Source: Aegilops tauschii subsp. strangulata | Lineage: Eukaryota; Streptophyta; Magnoliopsida; Poales; Poaceae | Reading direction: 5' to 3' | Length of the DNA: 64,000 nucleotides | Assembly: GCF_002575655.3 (NCBI RefSeq) | Contig: NC_053036.3 | Location: 158,572,627 to 158,636,626 of the forward strand | In this document: piece after piece, positions 1 to 9,765 of the stretch | Layout: every line of letters begins with the position of its first letter | Numbering within the stretch: position 1 is the first letter of the stretch | Position numbers and translations under genes: made by a program | Notes under the pieces: generated by a model | The model's input: only the letters and a program-made list of their open reading frames with translations | What the model was told of the DNA's origin: nothing | Database searches by the model: none

Positions 1-1223
1 GTCCATGGAAACCTCACAAATCTTTTCACAAAAATCAGAGAATATAGCCATCATGCATCTTTGAAATGTAGCAGGTGCATTACATAAACCAAAAGGCATA
101 CGTCTATAAGAAAAGGTACCAAAAGGGCAAGTAAATGTGGTCTTTGCTTGATCATCAGCTGACACAGGTATTTGAGAGAAACCAGAATAACCATCTAGAA
201 AGCAAAAATGTGTGTGTTTGGATAATCTTTCTAGCATTTGATCAATGAATGGCAAGGGGTAATGATCCTTTTTAGTAGCTTTGTTTAATTTGCAGAAATC
301 AATTACCATCCTATAACCTGTAATAATTCTTTGCGGAATCAATTCATCTTTATCATTAGGAACGACAGTAATACCTCCCTTCTTAGGGACATAATGGACA
401 GGACTTACCCACTGACTATCAGCAACGGGGTAGATTATACCTACCTCAAGGAGCTTTAGTATTTCCTTTCTTACCACTTCTTTCATCTTAGGATTCAGCC
501 GTCGTTGATGATCAATAACTAGTTTGGCATCTTTCTCCAAATTTATTTTGTGTTGACATAGAGTGGTACTAATGCCCTTAAGATCATCAAGAGTATATCC
601 AATAGCAGCACGATGCTTCTTCAGAGTTTTCAATAATTTTTATTCCTCCTTCTCTGAAAGTTTAGCACTAATAATAATAGGATATATCTTCTTTTCATCA
701 AGATAAGCATATTTAAGGGTATCAGGCAATGGTTTAAGCTCAAACACAGGATCACCCTTGGGTGGAGGAGGATCCCCTAGGATTTCAACAGGCAAGTTGT
801 GTTTCAGAATAGGTCCCTGTTTAAAGAGTACTTCATCTATTTCCCTTCTTTCATTCATAAACATATCATTTTCATGGTCCAGCAAATATTGTTCTAAAGG
901 ATCATTAGGAGGCACAGCAATAGAAGAAAGACCAATAATTTCATCCTTACTAGGCAATTCCTCTTCACGGAGTTGTCTATGAAATTTAGAAAAGTTAAAC
1001 TCATGAGACATATCACCTAGACCAATAGTAACAACATCCTTTTCGCAGTCTATCTTAGCATTAACAGTGTTTAAGAAGGGTCTACCAAATATAATGGGAC
1101 AAAAGCTATCTTGTGGAGAACCAAGAACAAGAAAATCAGCTGGACATTTAGTTTTCCCACACAAGACTTCAACATCTCTAACAATCCCAATTGGTGAAAT
1201 AGTATCTCTATTGGCAAGCTTAA
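1..1223 (-). pseudogene. gypsy pol: protease C-terminal part and reverse transcriptase (partial, broken)
   Basis: From 1223 to 643 the minus strand encodes the C-terminal part of a retropepsin-like region (motifs KLANRDT, VLGSPQDSFCPIIFGRPFLN) and an acidic linker with DPLEQYLLDHEND. A TAA at 640-642 interrupts the frame; the same frame then continues to base 1 as reverse transcriptase. Recognisable blocks are YPVADSQWVSPVHYVPKKGG, FLDGYSGFSQI and RRMPFGLCNAPATFQRCMMA, which are conserved RT blocks in plant gypsy elements. The YxDD-type active-site block is expected just beyond the edge. Reverse transcriptase copies the element RNA in cytoplasmic particles. The single stop inside otherwise clean frame suggests a fairly young inactive copy. 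Confidence 0.9.
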
Positions 1224-1715
1224 TGAAGCAAGATAACTTGCTCAAGCATTGCTTTATGAAGCTGCTCAGAAAAAGAAGTTAGCTGCTCATGAGAAGGAGC
1301 AGTCTTCCAGTGTCGAGTTAAGCTCTGATTCAGAGAATGACGAGCAACGGCTTTCGTGCTAGTTGCTCAATCCGTTGCTTGCTTCTCTTCTGTCTTGGAA
1401 AAGTCTATATTCTAGTTAATACATGTGCTTGGGAGTCCTTGCAATTTGAATAAACCAAGATCTTACCATGAATGCAATTTTAGAGAGACGCGAAAGTACA
1501 AGCCTGTGGGGTCGCTTCTGCAACTGGATAACTAGCACTGAAAATCGTCTTTGCATCGGATGGTTCGGTGTTTTGATGATCCATACAAAAAGAATTGGAA
1601 AAGGGGTGATGCAAGAGCAGCGGAAGGTGACTTAGAAACATCAGTCATTTCCTATAGAAAGGAAGGAAAGGATCTCTCTTCTGTCTAGACGAAAGATCTC
1701 ATTTTTGCTACCGCT
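1224..1715. other. Organelle-derived insert (NUPT/NUMT-like) inside the gypsy protease
   Basis: The gypsy frame stops at about 1715 (after protease residues AELEEI) and resumes at about 1223 (IKLANRDT); the DNA between is unrelated to the element. It holds at least three pieces. Bases 1224 to about 1400 are unrecognised, with a short plus-strand frame ending ENDEQRLSC. Bases about 1405-1582 are a chloroplast psbA leader plus first codons. Bases about 1583-1715 are unrecognised. Joined unrelated organelle pieces are known from end-joining repair. The flanking pieces could be mitochondrial, since grass mitochondria contain chloroplast fragments, but that is inference. Confidence 0.8.
1405..1582 (+). 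pseudogene. psbA: Chloroplast psbA 5' leader and first 38 codons (nuclear fragment)
   Basis: The start codon is at 1468. The frame encodes a protein beginning [16 protein letters not shown] and continuing [12 protein letters not shown] then IGWFGVLMI, which matches the N-terminus of the D1 protein of photosystem II. The leader before it (GTGCTTGGGAGTCCTTGCAA) matches the cereal psbA 5' untranslated region. D1 normally has about 353 residues; here similarity ends at about 1582 and the frame runs into unrelated sequence, stopping soon after. Two replacements (T2N, and Cys where Tyr is usual in NRLYIGW) show decay. It lacks nearly all of D1 and cannot function. Confidence 0.92.
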
Positions 1716-3006
1716 CAATTTCTTCTAACTCAGCGGGTGCAATATCATGCATAATTTCTTTGTATAAGTCAATAGGTATTGCACTAGCACTAGCACCCAT
1801 ATCACACAAGCCATGATAGCAATGATCTCCTATTTTAACAGAAATAAGAGGCATGCCTACTACAGGTCTATGTTTATCTTTAACACCAGGTTTAGCAATT
1901 CTAGCAGTCTCATCACAGAAGTAAATAACATGCCCATCAATATTATCAGCCAAGAGATCTTTAACCATAGCAATATTAGGTTCAACTTTAACTTGTTCAG
2001 GAGGAGTATAAGTTCTAATATTGCTTTTACGAACCACAGTTGAAACTTTAGTATGATCTTTTATCCTAACAGGAAAAGGTGGTTTCTCAACATAAGCAGT
2101 AGGGATAACAGGATCATTAAAAGTGATAGTCTTTTCTTCAACTTCAATAGGTTCAACTACTTTTACTTCTATGGGAGGATAATATTTAAACCACTTCTCC
2201 TTAGGGAGATCAACATGAGTAGCAAATGATTCACAGAAAGAAGCTACTATCTCAGAGTCAAGTCCATATTTAGTGCTAAATTCACAGAAAACATCGGTAT
2301 CCATAAAAGATTTAACACAATCAAACTTAGGTGTTATACCTGACTCCTTACCCTCGTCGAGATCCCAATCTTCAGAGTTGCGTTTAATTCTTTCCAATAA
2401 ATTCCATTTGAATTCAATAGTCTTCATCATAAAAGAACCAGTACAAGAAGCATCGAGCATGGTGCGATTGTTGTGAGAAAGCCGAGCATAAAAAATTTGA
2501 ATAATCATTTCTCTTGAGAGCTCATGATTGGGGCATGAATATAACATTGACTTAAGCCTCCCCCAAGCTTGAGCGATGCTTTCTCCTTCGCGAGGCCAAA
2601 AATTATATATATAATTACGATCACGATGAACAAGATGCATAGGATAAAACTTCTGATGAAATTCCAATTTCAATCGTTTGTAGTTCCATGATCCCATATC
2701 ATCACATAGCCTATACCATGTCAATGCATCTCCCTTCAAAGATAAAGGGAAGACCTTCTTCTTGATAACATCATCGGGCATACCTGCAAGCTTAAATAAT
2801 CCACAAACTTCATCCAAATAGATTAGGTGCTCATCAGGATGTAATGTTCCATCTCCTGCAAATGGATTAGCTAGCAGTTTTTCTATCATACCCGAAGGAA
2901 TTTCGAAGTAGACATTCTCATTTTCAGTAGGTTGAGGAGCAACTCTTTGCTCTACTGGTCGAGGTGAAGATACCCCGAACAAGCCCCTCAGAGGATTACT
3001 TTCCAT
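1708..3006 (-). pseudogene. gypsy gag and N-terminal part of protease
   Basis: A 432-residue frame starts MESNPLRGLFG. Residues about 45-210 form a Retrotrans_gag domain (motifs HLIYLDEVC, FPLSLKGDALTWYRL, FYARLSHNNRTML). This capsid-like protein packages the element RNA. Near the C-terminus (about residues 400-425) is the retropepsin start with HGLCDMGASASAIP, where DMGAS is the form of the catalytic D-T/S-G motif seen in many plant elements. The frame ends six residues into foreign DNA (IER stop), so gag is intact but the protease is cut in two. Its start lies 78 bases from the primer binding site, as expected for a genuine gag start. Confidence 0.9.
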
Positions 3007-3083
3007 AGTAACAAGTGACAGTAAATTTCAGCACACTATATAAATTTTTCCTTACCAAATTCCACATACCAAAGGCGCTTCAC

Positions 3084-3101
3084 TCCCCGGCAATGGCGCC
3101 A
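3084..3101 (-). other. Primer binding site, tRNA-Asp type
   Basis: The plus strand reads TCCCCGGCAATGGCGCCA, which resembles the 3' end of plant tRNA-Asp with one difference. It lies 11 bases inside the LTR end, the place where minus-strand DNA synthesis starts. The similarity to a tRNA end is due to this role, not to a tRNA gene. Confidence 0.85.
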
Positions 3102-3112
3102 GAAAAGAGTCT

Positions 3113-4635
3113 TGATGACCCACAAGTATAGGGGATCTATCGTAGTCCTTTCGATAAGTAAGAGTGTCATACCCAACGAGGAGCAGAAGGAAATGATAAG
3201 CGGTTTTCAGCAAGGTATTCTCTGCCAGCACTGAAATTATCGGTAACAGATAGTTTTGTGATAAGGTAATTTGTAACGGGTAACAAGTAAAAAAAGTAAA
3301 TAAAGTGCAGCAAGATGGACCAATCCTTTTTGTAGCAAAGGACAAGTCTGGACAAACTCTTATATAGAGAAAAGCGCTCCCGAGGACACATGGGAATTAT
3401 CGTCAAGCTAGTTTTCATCACGTTCATATGATTCGCGTTCGGTACTTTGATAATTTGATATGTGGGTGGACCAGTGCTTGGGTGCTGTCCTTACTTGGAC
3501 AAGCATCCCACTTATGATTAACCCCTATTGCAAGCATCCGCAACTACAAAAGAAGTATTAAGGTAAACCTAACCATAGCATGAAACATGTGGATCCAAAT
3601 CAGCCCCTTATGAAGCAACACATAAACTAGGGTTTAAGCTTCTGTCACTCTAGCAAACCATCATCTACTTATTACTTCCCAATGCCTTCCTCTAGTCCCA
3701 AACAATGGTGAAGTGTCATGTAGTCGACGTTCACATAACACCACTAGAGGAGAGACAACATACATCTCATCAAAATATCGAACGAATGCCAAATTCACAT
3801 GACTACTAATAGCAAGACTTCTCCCATGTCCTCAGGAACAAACATAACTACTCACAAAGCATATCCATGTTCATAATCAGAGGGGTATTAATATGCATAA
3901 TGGATCTGAACATATGATCTTCCACCAAATAAACCAACTAGCATCAACTACAAGGAGTAATCAACACTACTAGCAACCTACAGGTACCAATCTCAGACTT
4001 AGAGACAAGAATTGGATACAAGAGATGAACTAGGGTTTGAGAGGAGATGGCGCTGGTGAAGATGTTGATGGAGATTGGCCCCCTCCCGATGAGAGGAGCG
4101 TTGGTGATGACGATGGCGATGATTTCCCCCTCCCGGAGGGAAGTGTCCCCGGCAGAACAGCTCCGCCAGAGCCCTAGATTGGTTCCGCCAAGGTTCCGCC
4201 TCATGGCAGCGGAGTCACGTCACGAAAGCTTGCTTATGATTTTTTCTCGGACGAAAGACTTCATATAGCATAAGATAGGCACCGGAGGGCCACCAGGGGG
4301 CCCACGAGGCAGGGGGCGCGCCCAGGGGGGTAGGGCGCGCCCCCCACCCTCGTGCCCAGGGTGTGGGTCCCCTCTTGTATTTTCTTCGCTCAGTATTTTT
4401 TATTATTTCCAAAAATAACTTCCGTGGAGTTTCAGGACTTTTGGAGTTGCGCAGAATAGGTCTCTAATATTTGCTCCTTTTCCAGCCCAGAATTCCAGCT
4501 GCCGGCATTCTCCCTCTTTATGTAAACCTAGTAAAATAAGAGAGAATAGGCATAAGTATTGTGACATAATGTGTAATAACAGCCCATAATGCAATAAATA
4601 TCGATATAAAAGTATGATGCAAAATGGACATATCA
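3113..4635 (-). repeat. 5' LTR of the gypsy element
   Basis: About 1523 bp. On the minus strand it begins TGATATGTCCATTTTGCATC and ends GGGTCATCA, so it has TG...CA ends. The R/U5 side (3113-4000) is AT-balanced, and a GC-rich stretch with GGGCGCGCCC motifs lies at 4290-4350. Small frames within it (for example 4403-4780) are LTR sequence fused to the neighbouring F-box exon and are not genes. Confidence 0.9.
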
Positions 4636-4841
4636 TCCGCGCCCCATATTTGATTGGGAGGAGGGAGATGATGACTCTCAACATATCATCGGGGAGGCTG
4701 CTGATTATGTCTAGGCCTGCTGGAGTCTCTTGCGGTTCTAGCTCACCCCGCCTCCGCTTGTTGGCAGCCCCGTTCTCCACCTCCGGAGTCTCCTTGTCAG
4801 CGGCGCTTTCTGGTAGAAAGTGGAGTACAGGGAATATTTAG
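4636..4841 (-). pseudogene. F-box gene fragment cut by gypsy insertion
   Basis: Minus-strand coding sequence reads VENGAANKRRRGELEPQET and then DIISSLPDDMLRVIISLLPI, the start of an F-box domain (L-P-x-D/E-x-L...I-I-S-L-L-P). F-box proteins supply substrate recognition to SCF ubiquitin ligases. The same segment occurs in the F-box pseudogene at 20484-21625 (ENEAANKRRQVEKEPQ...NNLPDDMLIVIISLLPIQHR). After LPIKYGA the sequence runs into the gypsy LTR at 4635, so the rest of the F-box and the LRR/FBD part is separated. A possible splice acceptor (TTTCTACCAG) lies just upstream of SADKETPEV, so this may be an internal exon of a longer transcript. Confidence 0.8.
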
Positions 4842-4999
4842 TTAAAACAGGGCAATAGAAAAGTGTATTGGTAACTAGAAGTTATTAGGTAGGAATATAG
4901 TAAGACAAGGGAATAACAATTGGTTGCTTAAATACTACACAATTCATTTGACATTGCTGGGTAAGTCAACATATGCAGATAGTTGAAAAGAAAACTTAC

Positions 5000-5830
5000 T
5001 TCGAACAAAGTCTGGATGGATGATTTTGTCGGGGAAGTTAGCATATATCTCATGACCAGGCCCTTCTATGTGCAGTGCAATTTTAGTGCCAGCTTTCAGT
5101 ACATAAATCTTTGCAATTTCATTCCAAAAGCCAGTGCCAAAATAGGAGTCGCCACGTTCATCAAGTCTTACAGTAGCAATGATTGTAAATCCATGGTTTG
5201 TGCGCAGTATGACATTCGTGGAGCCTTGATGTATGTAAAGAGAAAAATTGTACACTACATAATCTGTTGCATAGCGAGGGATGTCCTGCAGAAAATGTTA
5301 GGGTTGTTAAAGAAAATATGGTAACATGCAAATATGGGCCCAAATTGAAAGAACTGTACAGTAGTTGAAATCGAAGGACAAAAGTATATAATTAAACAGA
5401 TAGGGTAAACATGATGTCATGGAAGTATGGGAGTAATCGAAAGAACAATACATCATTAATTTGCCTAATATAGAAAGAAGAGGGGAAAAATCCCCTTTAA
5501 CGTATATGGTGCATGTGGCACCTTTTCTCCAAATGTAGCAATATTTAGAATATGTTCAGGAAAGTAGGCCATGCCAACCGATTTAGGGTGAGAATGAACA
5601 TACCGCGCGCGTCCTCGAGTTATCTGGTACGATGAGATGGAGTCTCTGGCGGCGGTCGCCAAGTCCTGAAGTATCGGCGCACTGTACATTCTATGAATGA
5701 AAGAAAACCCTGAAATCAGCTCGAATAAAAATGAATTCACGGCGATTTCCGCTGGGTGATTAAAGGAGGTAGATGAACTGGGATAAGAGATGAGATAATA
5801 TCTCGTTAAATTAGTTACCTTGTCATCCAT
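5000..5830 (-). CDS. B3-like domain gene, copy 1 (exons recognised, model uncertain)
   Basis: The clearest exon is 5285-5000, between a CTGCAG acceptor and a GTAAGT donor. It encodes DIPRYATDYVVYNFSLYIHQ, then RTNHGFTIIATVRLDERG, FGTGFWNEIAKIYVLKAGTK and ANFPDKIIHPDFV. The pattern of beta-strand-like blocks ending in GFWNEI...LKAGTKI resembles plant B3 DNA-binding domains, but identification is tentative. Upstream exons include MDDK (5830-5819, donor GTAACT) and a segment starting MYSAPILQDLATAARDS (about 5720-5610). No complete frame could be assembled. The segment 5209-6178, including the promoter side, is duplicated at 6527-7495. The gene lies between the F-box fragment and the zf-XS-like gene in CACTA element 1. 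Confidence 0.45.
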
Positions 5831-6212
5831 GAGAAAGAACCCTCAGTACGGAAGATTCCCCAACCGAGCGGAGATGGGTCGACCACGTGCAGCGTCGAGA
5901 AAGTCGATGGCGATAGGCGGCGGCAAGCGGAAGTGGCGAAATGCAGTGGGCTTTGCCGGCAGCCTGGCGGCGGCGGCAGGCGGCGAGCTAAGTGTTTACG
6001 GCCACGATAGGCGGTGCCATGGCATAGACGCGGAGGATCTTGTGCAGGTGTGAATGAGGAACGTACCGGAGTGGCCGAGGTGGGTGGCGGGCGGGGTGAG
6101 GGTTTTTGTGATGTGGGGATGGTGAGGGTTTTCTTTTTCCTTTTCTGAATTGGGTGGTGAGGGTTTTCTATCCCACAAGCCAGCTTTCAGTACATAAAAC
6201 TTTAGTGCCAGC

Positions 6213-6701
6213 TTTTGTCCTTCGATTTCAACTACTGTACAGTTCTTTCAATTTGGGCCCATATTTGCATGTTACCATATTTTCTTTAACAACCCTAACA
6301 TTTTCTGCAGGACATCCCTCGCTATGCAACAGATTATGTAGTGCACAATTTTTCTCTTTACATACATCAAGGCTCCACGAATGTCATACTGCGCACAAAC
6401 CATGGATTTACAATCGTTGCTACTGTAAGACATGATGAACGTGGCGCCTCCTATTTTGGCACTGGCTTTTGGAATGAAATTGCAAAGTTTTATGTACTGA
6501 AAGCCGGCACTAAAATTGCATGTGGGATGACATTCGTGGAGCCTTGATGTATGTAAAGAGAAAAATTGTGCACTACATAATCTGTTGCATAGCGAGGGAT
6601 GTCCTGCAGAAAATGTTAGGGTTGTTAAAGAAAATATGGTAACATGCAAATATGGGCCCAAATTGAAAGAACTGTACAGTAGTTGAAATCGAAGGACAAA
6701 A
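6213..6701. repeat. Perfect inverted repeat, 175-bp arms, 139-bp spacer
   Basis: Arm 6213-6387 starts TTTTGTCCTTCGATTTCAAC and ends CCACGAATGTCAT. Arm 6527-6701 is its exact reverse complement over all bases I compared. The arms contain the 5' part of the B3-like exon (IPRYATDYVVHNFSLY) and its acceptor; the spacer holds the next exon part. A transcript from either strand would fold into a long hairpin. Confidence 0.93.
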
Positions 6702-7147
6702 GTATATAATTAAACAGATAGGGTAAACATGATGTCATGGAAATATGAGAGTAATCGAAAGAACAATACATCATTAATTTGCCTAATATAGAAAGAAGAG
6801 GGGAAAATCCCCTTTAACGTATATGGTGCATGTGGCACCTTTTCTCCAAATGTAGCAATATTTAGAATATGTTCAAGAAAGTAGGCCATGCCAACCGATT
6901 TAGGGTGAGAATGAACATACCGCGCGCGTCCTCAAGTTATCTGGTACGATGAGATGGAGTCTCTGGCGGCGGTCGCCAAGTCCTGAAGTATCGGCGCACT
7001 GTACATTCTATGAATGAAAGAAAACCCTGAAATCAGCTCGAATAAAAATGAATTCACGGCGATTTTCGCCGGGTGATTAAAGGAGGTAGATGAACTGGGG
7101 TAAGAGATGAGATAATATCTCGTTAAATTAGTTACCTTGTCATCCAT
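6527..7147 (-). pseudogene. B3-like domain gene, copy 2 (truncated)
   Basis: This copy repeats the promoter side, the MDDK first exon (7147), the MYSAPILQDLATAARDSISS segment and the start of the B3-like exon, but stops at 6527 in the middle of that exon, where the inverted copy begins. The spacer 6388-6526 continues the B3-like exon only in the opposite orientation (plus strand, FGTGFWNEIAKFYVLKAGTK). No complete domain can be made from the minus strand here. Differences from copy 1 are few, so the duplication is recent relative to the gene. Confidence 0.6.
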
Positions 7148-7495
7148 GAGAAAGAACCCTCAGTACGGAAGATTCCCCAACCGAGCGGAGCTGGGTCGAC
7201 CGCGTGCAGCTTCGAGAAAGTCGATGGCGATAGGCGGCGGCAAGCGGAAGTGGCGAAATGCGGTGGGCTTTGCCGGCAGCCTGGCGGCGGCGGCAGGCGG
7301 CGAGCTAAGTGTTTACGGCCGCGATAGGCGGTGCCATGGCATAGACGCGGAGGATCTTGTGCATGTGTGAATGAGGAACGTACCGGAGCAGCCGAGGTGG
7401 GTGGCGGGCGGGGTGAGGGTTTTTGTGATGTGGGGATGGTGAGGGTTTTCTTTTTTCTTTTTTGAATTGGGTGGTGAGGGTTTTCTATCCCACAA

Positions 7496-7790
7496 AGAAT
7501 TTTGGGGGCGACGGTTTGCTAGAGCGAACCGTGTGTGATTGACGCAGCCGGCAAAAGGATAGTCATTGCACATGTTTCCAATTTTGGGAACCGTGTGTGA
7601 TTGACGTACTACATCCGTCCTGGTTTATTGGTTCCCCGTTGTAATTTTTACCAAAATTTGGTGAAATATTTAACATACTCAGACATAGATGATAAGCGTA
7701 CACGTACATAAGCATAGTTCAACCATAAGTACATAGTTCAACCGTCATTAAGCGTACTCAAGCGTACATAGTTTGATCCATCCCACATCT
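7496..7790. other. Spacer with element motifs and a MITE-like remnant
   Basis: Two copies of AACCGTGTGTGATTGACG (about 7529 and 7590) resemble the short motifs of the CACTA ends. Bases about 7608-7660 (CATCCGTCCTGGTTTATTGG) look like one end of a Stowaway-type MITE. No gene is seen. Confidence 0.5.
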
Positions 7791-8787
7791 CATCTCACAT
7801 GCGGCCGGCACGATCCTGAAGCTTCTCCAGGTACTCGGCGTACGCGTCGTGCGCCACCCTGCGAGAATACTTCTACTTGAAGGAGCCAATGGCCCGTCCT
7901 CTTGCATGCGGAAGAACACTTAGATACGCGTCATGAATCTTGTGGTTGCAAAATGGGCATCCATAGCCGTCGTTCCAGGTCCTAATACACCTGTTATGCA
8001 TTCCTGCATAAAGCTCCCTCGGGGTTCGCCTCTTGTACCTCCTCTGGGCATCTTCATCCTCGCTGTCCACATCGTCAGACAACTCCTATACATATAGTAA
8101 AACAAATTTGGCATCAAATCACTGATTACATGCCGTGAAGTAGGATTAGGAATTTATGGCTATTTATTTATACATATTCAGAGATTATGGTTTGATTTTT
8201 AAGCACAGTCGTCTATGTATAGACCACTCTTGAAGAAAATAATGGCACAAACATATGTAGGTCATTCAAAATCAATTGTCAAGTCCTGGCTACGAATTAT
8301 TAGCACGAACACTAACCCTAGTCGGATTACTAGCAGAAATCATTTGCACAGATGAAACAACTAATCACTTATCACCTGTACCATTCAAACAATCAATACA
8401 CTACACGGATCTAACGAAACTTACTCAGATTTCATGGATTGGGAGAACATAACCACAGGATTTCTATTCCAAAAAGGGGGAGGCAGGAGTAACCAGAGAA
8501 ACCCTATGATCTATTTGACACATAAATGGGTATAGATGACTAACTAGTTGTCCGTCATCATCGGAGTCGTCGCCGGATTGGTCGTCGGAGTCGTTGCCGG
8601 AGTGGTCGTCAGAGTCGGTGTGGAACTCCGCCTCCGACTGTGGAAGCTCGACGCTGTCGACGACGTCAGGGTGCAGCGATAACTCGCCGGTGGTGACGGC
8701 AACCTCTGTCTCCATCTCCACGCCGTGCTCTGGTGCTTTAGCAGCCCCGGCGTCGCCACTCCCTCCGATGGGGCGCTTCGGTGGCAT
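7791..8787 (-). CDS. zf-XS-like gene with F-box-derived first exon
   Basis: Exon 1 starts at 8787 with MPPKRPIGGSGDAGAAKAPE, the same N-terminus as the F-box pseudogene at 21625, then diverges into an acidic stretch (TDSDDHSGNDSDDQSGDDSD). A later exon (about 8089-7873) encodes ELSDDVDSEDEDAQRRYKRR and YGCPFCNHKIHDAYLSVLPH followed by ARG. The CPFC...LPHARG pattern matches the zf-XS zinc finger (C-x2-C...H) found in SGS3/FDM-like RNA-silencing proteins, where it accompanies XS domains. No XS or coiled-coil domain is seen. A TAG ends the frame at 7873, yet KYSRRVAHDAYAEYLEKLQD continues in the same frame to about 7800, so the stop may be a later mutation. Function is not known. Confidence 0.55.
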
Positions 8788-8870
8788 CCTCATACACTGA
8801 CGTCTTTGAGGACTGAGAGCGGCGTCGAGGTTGCAAGCGGAGAGAGAGGATTGTGTGTGCGCAGCGAGGA

Positions 8871-8960
8871 TGGGGGTGCGGCCGCTCGGGCGCACCATTA
8901 ATATGGAGTTGTGGGAGAGAGGTGGGCGGCGGTCAAACCGATGGCTCGCCTCCCGCTGAG
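8871..8960 (-). promoter_or_regulatory. Promoter shared with the F-box gene of element 2
   Basis: A TATA-like CATATTAATGG (rc of 8896-8905) lies about 110 bases upstream of the start at 8787. The block GGGTGCGGCCGCTCGG and the following CATTAATAT, GTGGGAG and GGCGGGCGG-type segments recur at 21713-21775 upstream of the F-box pseudogene. Similarity of both promoter and first exon indicates one ancestral gene start. Confidence 0.55.
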
Positions 8961-9765
8961 CCTGCGCACCGGACTTCTAGCATGCCTACCGAAGTTTCAC
9001 ACAGCTACTCGCACGCCTCCCGATGACACTGCGCAGCGAGCACGCCTCCGTCAATTCACACACCTGCAGGCGCGCCTCCCCGTCTGCCTGCGCGGTGGAC
9101 TGCTCGCATGCATCCTGTCAACTCACGCCTACTCGCACGCCACACGGGTCGCGCGGCGGCACGTATATTGTTTTCCTATTTGGATGATTAATGCTGCCTC
9201 TTTATTGCTTAACCGAAGCATGGCACGTATCCATTGTTGGTCTAACGCTCATGGTTCGAATAAATAATCCATTTGGGATATTGGTTCCCAATTATTAATA
9301 ATCTCCCGTCTGTTATTAGATAAAGATTACATCAAAACTGGTCTCATATTTGACAAAAAAAAGTACAATGCCACTTTGTATTGGTGTCCATATGACAACA
9401 CGATAAGTTTCATGAACTTCAAATAAGTTTTGGATCTACTAGAATTTAAAAATCAAGATTCTCAATGTTTGAAATTTGTTGCACGGGGAGTAAACATGCA
9501 CCCAGTGAGACACATGTGTTTTTGCAATCCATTTAGGTGCACTGTCACGTGTGCATGTAGCTCAAATTTGATTTTTGCACATTATACCCATAGAAAATCA
9601 ATCAATCAATGTACTAAAACATCTTAATGATCTCTGTGAATTTTTTGAAATTAAAACGTCCCTCCTTTGGTAACATGTATGTTCACCGCGGGATAATTAA
9701 TTTAACATGCATCGTAGTTGCAGTGGATTTGCGGTGTGTGTGGGTGTGTGCGTCTGGGGGTGGCG
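8961..9765. other. AT-rich spacer, no gene
   Basis: Bases 8961-9150 are GC-rich and degenerate. Bases about 9405-9620 (TACTAGAATTTAAAAATCAA, GCATGTAGCTCAAATTTGAT) are a diverged single copy of the 505-bp repeat unit found three times at 22190-23580 in element 2, supporting the common origin of the two elements. Confidence 0.55.

Larger units (their letters stand above)
1..4635 (-). mobile_element. Ty3/gypsy LTR retrotransposon, 3' part beyond left edge
   Basis: Read on the minus strand the order is LTR (4635 to 3113), primer binding site (3101-3084), gag (3006-1708), protease, reverse transcriptase (to base 1). That order is typical of Ty3/gypsy elements. The rest of pol and the 3' LTR lie outside the window. 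The element interrupts an F-box exon: LTR sequence stops at 4635 and F-box coding sequence resumes at 4636. Gag-pol is broken twice, by an organelle DNA insert at about 1224-1715 and by an in-frame stop at 640-642, so this copy cannot be autonomous. The target duplication cannot be checked because the other end is missing. Confidence 0.93.
5209..7495. repeat. 970-bp direct duplication (5209-6178 and 6527-7495)
   Basis: The two units start with ATGACATTCGTGGAGCC and end with TTTTCTATCCCACAA; they differ by a few substitutions and one-base indels. Each covers the 5' part and promoter region of the B3-like gene. The 348 bases between them (6179-6526) are an inverted copy of the segment around 5080-5380. 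The arrangement suggests a copy-and-rejoin event rather than simple slippage. Confidence 0.93.

Noticed and set aside
1468..1632. Functional psbA
   Set aside because: Only 38 of about 353 codons are present, with substitutions and a foreign continuation.
3084..3101. tRNA-Asp 3' end
   Set aside because: Only 18 bases next to an LTR end; it is a primer binding site. The same holds for 61054-61071 and 16764-16780.
4403..4780. 125-residue F-box protein
   Set aside because: It is a chimera of F-box exon and gypsy LTR sequence across the 4635/4636 junction.
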